This document shows positions 7,391 through 10,324 of a DNA stretch of 10,324 nt, one piece after another. The DNA is from Candidatus Hydrogenedentota bacterium. GTDB lineage: Bacteria > Hydrogenedentota > Hydrogenedentia > Hydrogenedentales > CAITNO01. The stretch spans positions 1 through 10,324 of the forward strand of contig DSBB01000410.1 in the NCBI GenBank assembly GCA_011046175.1, read 5' to 3'. The position numbers and the translations under genes are program-made. Below the pieces are notes generated by a model that worked only from the letters and a program-made list of their open reading frames with translations, was not told where the DNA came from and did not search any database. Position 1 is the stretch's first letter, and each line of letters begins with the position of its first letter.

Positions 7391-7519
7391 TTGACCCAAA
7401 ATATTCGTTAGTAAACGGTAGACGGCTTCAATGACATTAACCAATTGCAGGATGACGTCAAGAATGGTCAATATGTCCTGAGCGGGGGCCGGGATTTGTT
7501 TGATTGTCTTTTTTACCAT
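7388..7519 (-). CDS. Small amphipathic-helix protein, 43 residues, unknown function
   Basis: I do not recognise a family. The frame can be opened earlier, at 7576, but the ATG at 7519 is preceded by GGAAGGA with an 8-base spacer, the best ribosome site in the window, so I choose it. An extended -10 promoter lies 46 bases upstream of the ATG. The peptide begins with three lysines in seven residues (MVKKTIK), then IPAPAQ, then about 28 residues rich in Ile, Leu and Val. Polar residues recur every three or four positions (Q14, T18, D21, Q25, N28, E31, R35, T38). That places them on one face of a continuous helix and leaves the rest hydrophobic. Such a peptide could lie on or span the membrane, or self-assemble. 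Possible roles are a small membrane regulator, toxin-like peptide or secreted peptide, and none is shown. The isochorismatase-like gene lies 105 bases upstream on the same strand. Confidence 0.6.
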   Translation of the reverse strand: MVKKTIKQIPAPAQDILTILDVILQLVNVIEAVYRLLTNILGQ

Positions 7520-7564
7520 ACGCTTTATCCTTCCTCTATAAACGGTTGCCAACAAGTCAATTGC

Positions 7565-7573
7565 ATTATAACA
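7565..7573 (-). promoter_or_regulatory. Extended -10 promoter for the small amphipathic gene
   Basis: On the - strand the sequence TGTTATAAT is a consensus -10 hexamer with the TG extension. No good -35 is seen 17 bases upstream (ATTCCT), as is usual for extended -10 promoters. Transcription would start near 7558, giving a leader of about 40 bases. Confidence 0.5.
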
Positions 7574-7579
7574 CATATT

Positions 7580-7619
7580 GCGGGAAAAGGAATATGTTGA
7601 CTGGAAAATTTTTCCCCGC
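7580..7619. repeat. Bulged inverted repeat upstream of the small gene
   Basis: GCGGGAAAA (7580-7588) pairs with TTTTCCCCGC (7610-7619) apart from one bulged base, around a 21-base loop. It overlaps the -35 region of the small gene's promoter and lies 5 bases beyond the stop of the isochorismatase-like gene. It could be an operator or the 3'-end structure of the upstream message. It lacks a trailing T-run on either strand. Confidence 0.4.
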
Positions 7620-7624
7620 TTGCC

Positions 7625-8170
7625 TCATCCTTTTATGACGGGAAGCAACTGCTTGAATTCAGAAGTGCCCGCTTTGCGAAGCAATTCAAAAATGGCCATC
7701 TCGGCGGTCGCGCAATGTGCCCCGGCTTGTTGCAGGCGCGCCAGTCCGGCTTTGTATTCATATTTCCTGCTGGAAACAATCGCATCTTTGACCAGATATA
7801 CTTCGTATCCTTGAGCCAGCGCGTCAAGCCCGGTTTGCAGCACACACACGTGCGTTTCCATTCCCACAATAAGCAGCTGTTTTCGTTCGGTGTCTTGGAG
7901 CGCCCTGCGAAATGCGTCGTTGGCGAGACAGCCAAATTCCATTTTAGGCATTCGCTCCGTCTGCCCCAACGCGTCCAAAATGCCTGCGTTTGTTGAGCCC
8001 AGCCGCTCGGGATTCTGCTCCGTAACAAGAATCGGGAGATCAAGTATGCGCGCCATGCGCACTACACGTTCCGCCTGATGAAGATAATTTTTGACGACGG
8101 CCTCCGCCTTGGGCATCAAGATATCTTGGATGTCAATAACAAGCAGCGCTGTTTGCTCGCGATTCAGCAT
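7625..8170 (-). CDS. Isochorismatase-like cysteine hydrolase
   Basis: Cytoplasmic alpha/beta hydrolase of the isochorismatase superfamily, whose members hydrolyse small amides or vinyl ethers through a Cys-Asp-Lys triad. The triad is visible: D13 (LLVIDIQD), K76 (MPKMEFGC) and C109 in GMETHVCVLQT, where the conserved cis-peptide turn precedes the cysteine. LVTEQNPERLG (48-58) matches the subgroup with TEQxPxxLG. Length 181 is typical. The start at 8170 has an AGGA ribosome site about 8 bases upstream and lies 13 bases after the stop of the recombinase-domain gene, so the two are probably one operon. Substrate is not predictable; nicotinamidase-specific metal ligands are not evident. Confidence 0.92.
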   Translation of the reverse strand: MLNREQTALLVIDIQDILMPKAEAVVKNYLHQAERVVRMARILDLPILVTEQNPERLGSTNAGILDALGQTERMPKMEFGCLANDAFRRALQDTERKQLLIVGMETHVCVLQTGLDALAQGYEVYLVKDAIVSSRKYEYKAGLARLQQAGAHCATAEMAIFELLRKAGTSEFKQLLPVIKG

Positions 8171-8183
8171 GGAATTTCCTCAG

Positions 8184-8663
8184 CTATTTTTTGCGGGGAC
8201 GCCGGCTGTTTTCTTCCCGGATGGCGCTTGCCCTGTAGAAAAGAGCCGGCTCGATAATAGGTTCATGCAGACCTTCTGTCTCTATGTCGCCGTAGGTCAC
8301 GCGCCCCCGGTAGGTGCGGTTGGACAGAATTATGGCTATGGCCTGGCGTGACCATTTATTGCCTTTGCGGGTAAAGATTTTTTTGCTGTGTAAAAAGTCA
8401 ACAACTTTGCCCGTGCTTTCGGTGCGCACGTATTCGCGGAAAATCATACGCACTACCTCCGCTTCCCGGTCGTCCACCAACAACGGTTTGTTTTCGTCGT
8501 TATTGCGTCGGTAGCCATAGGGAGCGGGACCTGTGCCATAGCGGCCTTGTTGCACGGCCGTTAACTGGCCGCGTTTGACTTTATAGCCGTGCGCGCTGCG
8601 ACTCGAGTTGCGTCTTAAGGCTTTGCTGTCCACTGTTTTGTTGTCTTCAGCCCGGTTTCCCAT
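8184..8663 (-). CDS. Stand-alone serine-recombinase 'Recombinase' domain protein without catalytic domain
   Basis: Residues ~28-125 match the DNA-binding Recombinase domain that follows the catalytic domain in large serine recombinases: YKVKRGQLTAVQQGRYG, then APYGYRR, DREAEVVRMIFREYV, GKVVDFLHSKKI, and SRQAIAIILSNRTYRGRVTYG. The preceding resolvase domain with its nucleophilic serine is absent, as are the usual zinc-ribbon and coiled coil after it. The N-terminus is instead a short polar, basic stretch (1-27). The ATG at 8663 has only a weak GGA ribosome site, and an in-frame TGA lies five codons upstream, so the gene cannot extend further. No resolvase-like reading frame is seen in the 460 bases beyond. 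It is either a decayed recombinase remnant or a domain kept as a DNA-binding protein; the intact 159-codon frame and the close spacing to the next gene favour retention. Strand exchange is not expected. Confidence 0.8.
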   Translation of the reverse strand: MGNRAEDNKTVDSKALRRNSSRSAHGYKVKRGQLTAVQQGRYGTGPAPYGYRRNNDENKPLLVDDREAEVVRMIFREYVRTESTGKVVDFLHSKKIFTRKGNKWSRQAIAIILSNRTYRGRVTYGDIETEGLHEPIIEPALFYRASAIREENSRRPRKK

Positions 8664-8714
8664 CGGTAATATCCATCAATGCTGTATCCCATCTACACCA
8701 CCAATGACTGTTTG

Positions 8715-8743
8715 CTTATGACCTCTTTACAAAATGCTCTCAA
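8715..8743 (-). promoter_or_regulatory. Candidate promoter for recombinase-domain and hydrolase genes
   Basis: On the - strand TTGAGA (8738-8743) and CATAAG (8715-8720) are separated by 17 bases. They match the -35 consensus at five of six positions and the -10 at four of six. It would give a leader of about 45 bases before the ATG at 8663. Moderate match only. Confidence 0.3.
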
Positions 8744-8806
8744 AAGCAACAGCGCTTACATGTTATCCATCGTGGGCGTTGCCCGTAGCCCAATTTCTTG
8801 TCTTAT

Positions 8807-8867
8807 GTCATTGCGAGCGGAGCGAAGCAATCTCACTGCCTCAGACTTGCGTTCTCCTCGCAATGAC
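8807..8867. repeat. Palindromic intergenic repeat (GTCATTGCGAG type)
   Basis: GTCATTGCGAG (8807-8817) and CTCGCAATGAC (8857-8867) form a perfect 11-bp terminal inverted repeat around a 39-base interior that includes GGAGCGAAGCAATC. Elements with this GTCATTGCGAG...GAAGCAATC signature are familiar as dispersed palindromic repeats in many unrelated bacterial genomes. It is too small to encode a transposase and is probably REP- or MITE-like. No target duplication is evident by eye. Copy number cannot be judged from one window. Confidence 0.75.
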
Positions 8868-9078
8868 GGAAGAAAAAAAAATACCCTTCAACTTCATCTT
8901 ATTTGTTCACCGGTTCTGACCAGTACTCTCATGGAATCTGCCCAAGTCCATACTAATTATTGTACGCTGTTTTAATTGAAATGTCAAGAGTTTATCGCGA
9001 GATTTTTTTGGCATGTAGTGAATATTTGTAAAAATACGCTTTCGTGGCTAATTATGCATCGTTTCCGAATGGCGAGTT

Positions 9079-9087
9079 TGATATAAT
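9079..9087 (+). promoter_or_regulatory. Extended -10 promoter for the oxidoreductase gene
   Basis: TGATATAAT is a consensus -10 hexamer (9082-9087) with the TG extension, 35 bases before the start codon. No clear -35 is seen (TCGTTT at 17 bases). Transcription would start near 9094. Confidence 0.5.
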
Positions 9088-9122
9088 GGCAACACCTAGC
9101 GGTACAGGAGAATCAATTGACA

Positions 9123-10324
9123 ATGGATAAAACACTGAAAATAGCTCTCGTGGGAGCCGGTATGTTCGGCGGGGATGTGCATTTGCGATCTTACTGTCAA
9201 CTGGAGCGCAGCGGTTTGGCGCCTTGGTTGGGACGCCTCGGGCTTGATCCTATGGCGCGAAAACTGGGTGATATCACCATTGAGTTTGTGGCGTTGGGGA
9301 CGCGCACACCCGCCACCTGTCAGCAGCGCAAGGAAGAGTTTGCTAAAGAAGGCATGGAGTTTGCCGTGTATCATGGGGAAACGCCGTGGGTTGATATCCT
9401 GCGGGACTTCCCCGAGCTGGACATATTGGCGGTTGCCACGCCGGATCATCTTCATACCCCGCCGATAGTGGCCGCTCTTGAGGCGGGCGTGCATGTTATT
9501 ACGGAAAAGCCGATGGCGTTGGACGCAAATGAGGCCGATGCGGTGCTCGCGGCGTCAAGAAAGGCCGGACGCCTCGTCGGCGTGGATATGCACAAGCGGT
9601 ATGATCCAGACCACCTCCGTATCCGGGACGATATTGCCCGGCACATAGGAACACCCTTGTATGGGCTGGCATTGCTTGAGGAGCCGTTGCAGGTTTCCAC
9701 GCAGGTGTTTCGCGCCTGGGCGGAGAAAAGCGACCCATTCAGTTATGTCGGGTGCCACTGGACGGATTTGTTTATCGCCTATTTCAAGGTGAAGCCGGTA
9801 TCGTTGCATGCGGTGGGACAAAAGAAAAAATTGCGGCGGGAATACGGCATGGACGCTTTTGATGCGGTGCAGGTAAAAGTGCAGTTTGACAATGGCATGA
9901 GCATTGATTTCCATAATAACTGGATATTGCCGGACTCATTTGAAGGCCCTGTGAATCAAGAGAGCCGCTTGTTTGGCACAAACGGCATGGTCGAGTCGGA
10001 CACGCAATATCGCGGCCTGCGATTTGCAACGGGCGACAAAGGAATGCGCACGGCCAATGTCCACATGACCCGTGATGTCCGGCGCGAAGACGGTTCGCAC
10101 GCGTATTGCGGGTATGGTGTTGACAGTATTGTTGTTTGTGTGGAAAAGATAGCCGAGATGAAATTTTTAGGCAGGACGCTGGACGAAATCGCCGGCACCT
10201 ATCCCGACGCCGTCGAGGGGCGGCTGTCGGTGTTGATTGTCCATGCGGCGCGGGAAGTGGCAAGACGTAATTACGCTTATCTGGAGCAGGGGAAGGGCGC
10301 TCCCGTAACCGCCTTGTTTAATGA
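9123..10324 (+). CDS. Gfo/Idh/MocA family oxidoreductase (3' end outside window)
   Basis: NAD(P)-dependent dehydrogenase of the glucose-fructose oxidoreductase / inositol dehydrogenase family, typically acting on sugars or inositols. The frame is open for 400 codons to the window edge, close to the usual family length, so little is missing. The Rossmann fold starts at IALVGAGMFGG (7-17), continues with LAVATPDHLHTPP (102-114) and has the family EKP motif at 128-130, whose lysine is catalytic. The C-terminal substrate domain includes VGCHWTDLF (209-217), with His212 and Asp215 as candidate active-site residues. Residues ~18-52 are longer than usual between the first helix and second strand (VHLRSY...GLDPMARKLGD), which marks a particular subfamily. 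AGGAG (9106-9110) is 12 bases from the ATG at 9123 but 6 from an in-frame TTG at 9117, so translation may start two codons earlier. Substrate unknown; the gene is transcribed away from the neighbouring hydrolase operon. Confidence 0.94.
   Translation, partial: MDKTLKIALVGAGMFGGDVHLRSYCQLERSGLAPWLGRLGLDPMARKLGDITIEFVALGTRTPATCQQRKEEFAKEGMEFAVYHGETPWVDILRDFPELDILAVATPDHLHTPPIVAALEAGVHVITEKPMALDANEADAVLAASRKAGRLVGVDMHKRYDPDHLRIRDDIARHIGTPLYGLALLEEPLQVSTQVFRAWAEKSDPFSYVGCHWTDLFIAYFKVKPVSLHAVGQKKKLRREYGMDAFDAVQVKVQFDNGMSIDFHNNWILPDSFEGPVNQESRLFGTNGMVESDTQYRGLRFATGDKGMRTANVHMTRDVRREDGSHAYCGYGVDSIVVCVEKIAEMKFLGRTLDEIAGTYPDAVEGRLSVLIVHAAREVARRNYAYLEQGKGAPVTALFN

Larger units (their letters stand above)
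8664..9122. other. Noncoding interval between divergent genes
   Basis: About 460 bases without a credible gene. It holds a candidate - strand promoter near 8715-8743, a palindromic repeat at 8807-8867 followed by a run of nine A (8873-8881), an AT-rich stretch (about 8950-9060), and the + strand promoter and ribosome site of the oxidoreductase. Open frames here on the + strand lack ribosome sites and include the repeat. Confidence 0.7.

Noticed and set aside
7603..7615. GGAAAATTTTTCC near-palindrome
   Set aside because: AT-only core with a one-base centre gives no stable hairpin, and it is contained in the larger inverted repeat already listed.
8648..8677. Nine-codon frame overlapping the start of the recombinase-domain gene
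   Set aside because: Begins with ATG and ends with TGA in another frame, but has no ribosome site; too short to distinguish from chance.
8679..8975. 98-codon open frame on the + strand in the noncoding interval
   Set aside because: It runs straight through the palindromic repeat, lacks a ribosome site and has low-complexity, non-protein-like composition.

Overview
The window is a moderately GC-rich bacterial chromosome segment. It is mostly housekeeping DNA on the + strand, followed by a looser accessory stretch on the - strand, and then a sugar-type oxidoreductase on the + strand that runs off the right edge. Taxonomy is an inference. The mixture of polA, rho and ispH with a large secreted glycoside-hydrolase-like protein and a Gfo/Idh/MocA oxidoreductase resembles uncultured carbohydrate-degrading Gram-negative phyla (the Hydrogenedentota, Planctomycetota, Lentisphaerota type). 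Nothing here fixes the phylum.

Left part (1-3780): the C-terminal three quarters of DNA polymerase I, with intact proofreading and polymerase motifs, ends at a good intrinsic terminator. A complete transcription terminator Rho follows and ends at a second intrinsic terminator.

Middle part (3807-7297): a tight three-gene cluster. It encodes a 671-residue probable secreted protein built like a glycoside hydrolase of the GH42 style, a Nudix hydrolase of the ADP-ribose pyrophosphatase type, and IspH, the last enzyme of the MEP isoprenoid pathway. The first gap is 12 bases and the second junction is an ATGA overlap, so the three are probably co-transcribed. No convincing promoter lies between the terminator after rho and the first gene, so read-through from rho is possible.

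Right-middle part (7298-8663): three genes on the - strand, convergent with ispH. A serine-recombinase 'Recombinase' domain protein lacking the catalytic resolvase domain is followed after 13 bases by an isochorismatase-like cysteine hydrolase. Further downstream is a 43-codon gene, absent from obvious families, with a strong ribosome binding site and an extended -10 promoter. It encodes a strikingly regular amphipathic helix. Short tandem and inverted repeats surround it.

Right end (8664-10324): about 460 noncoding bases carry a 61-base palindromic repeat of the GTCATTGCGAG type and two candidate divergent promoters. They are followed by a Gfo/Idh/MocA oxidoreductase whose stop codon lies beyond the window. 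No tRNA, rRNA, CRISPR array or complete mobile element was recognised. The best candidates for something undescribed are the 43-residue amphipathic peptide and the catalytically empty recombinase-domain protein coupled to a hydrolase.
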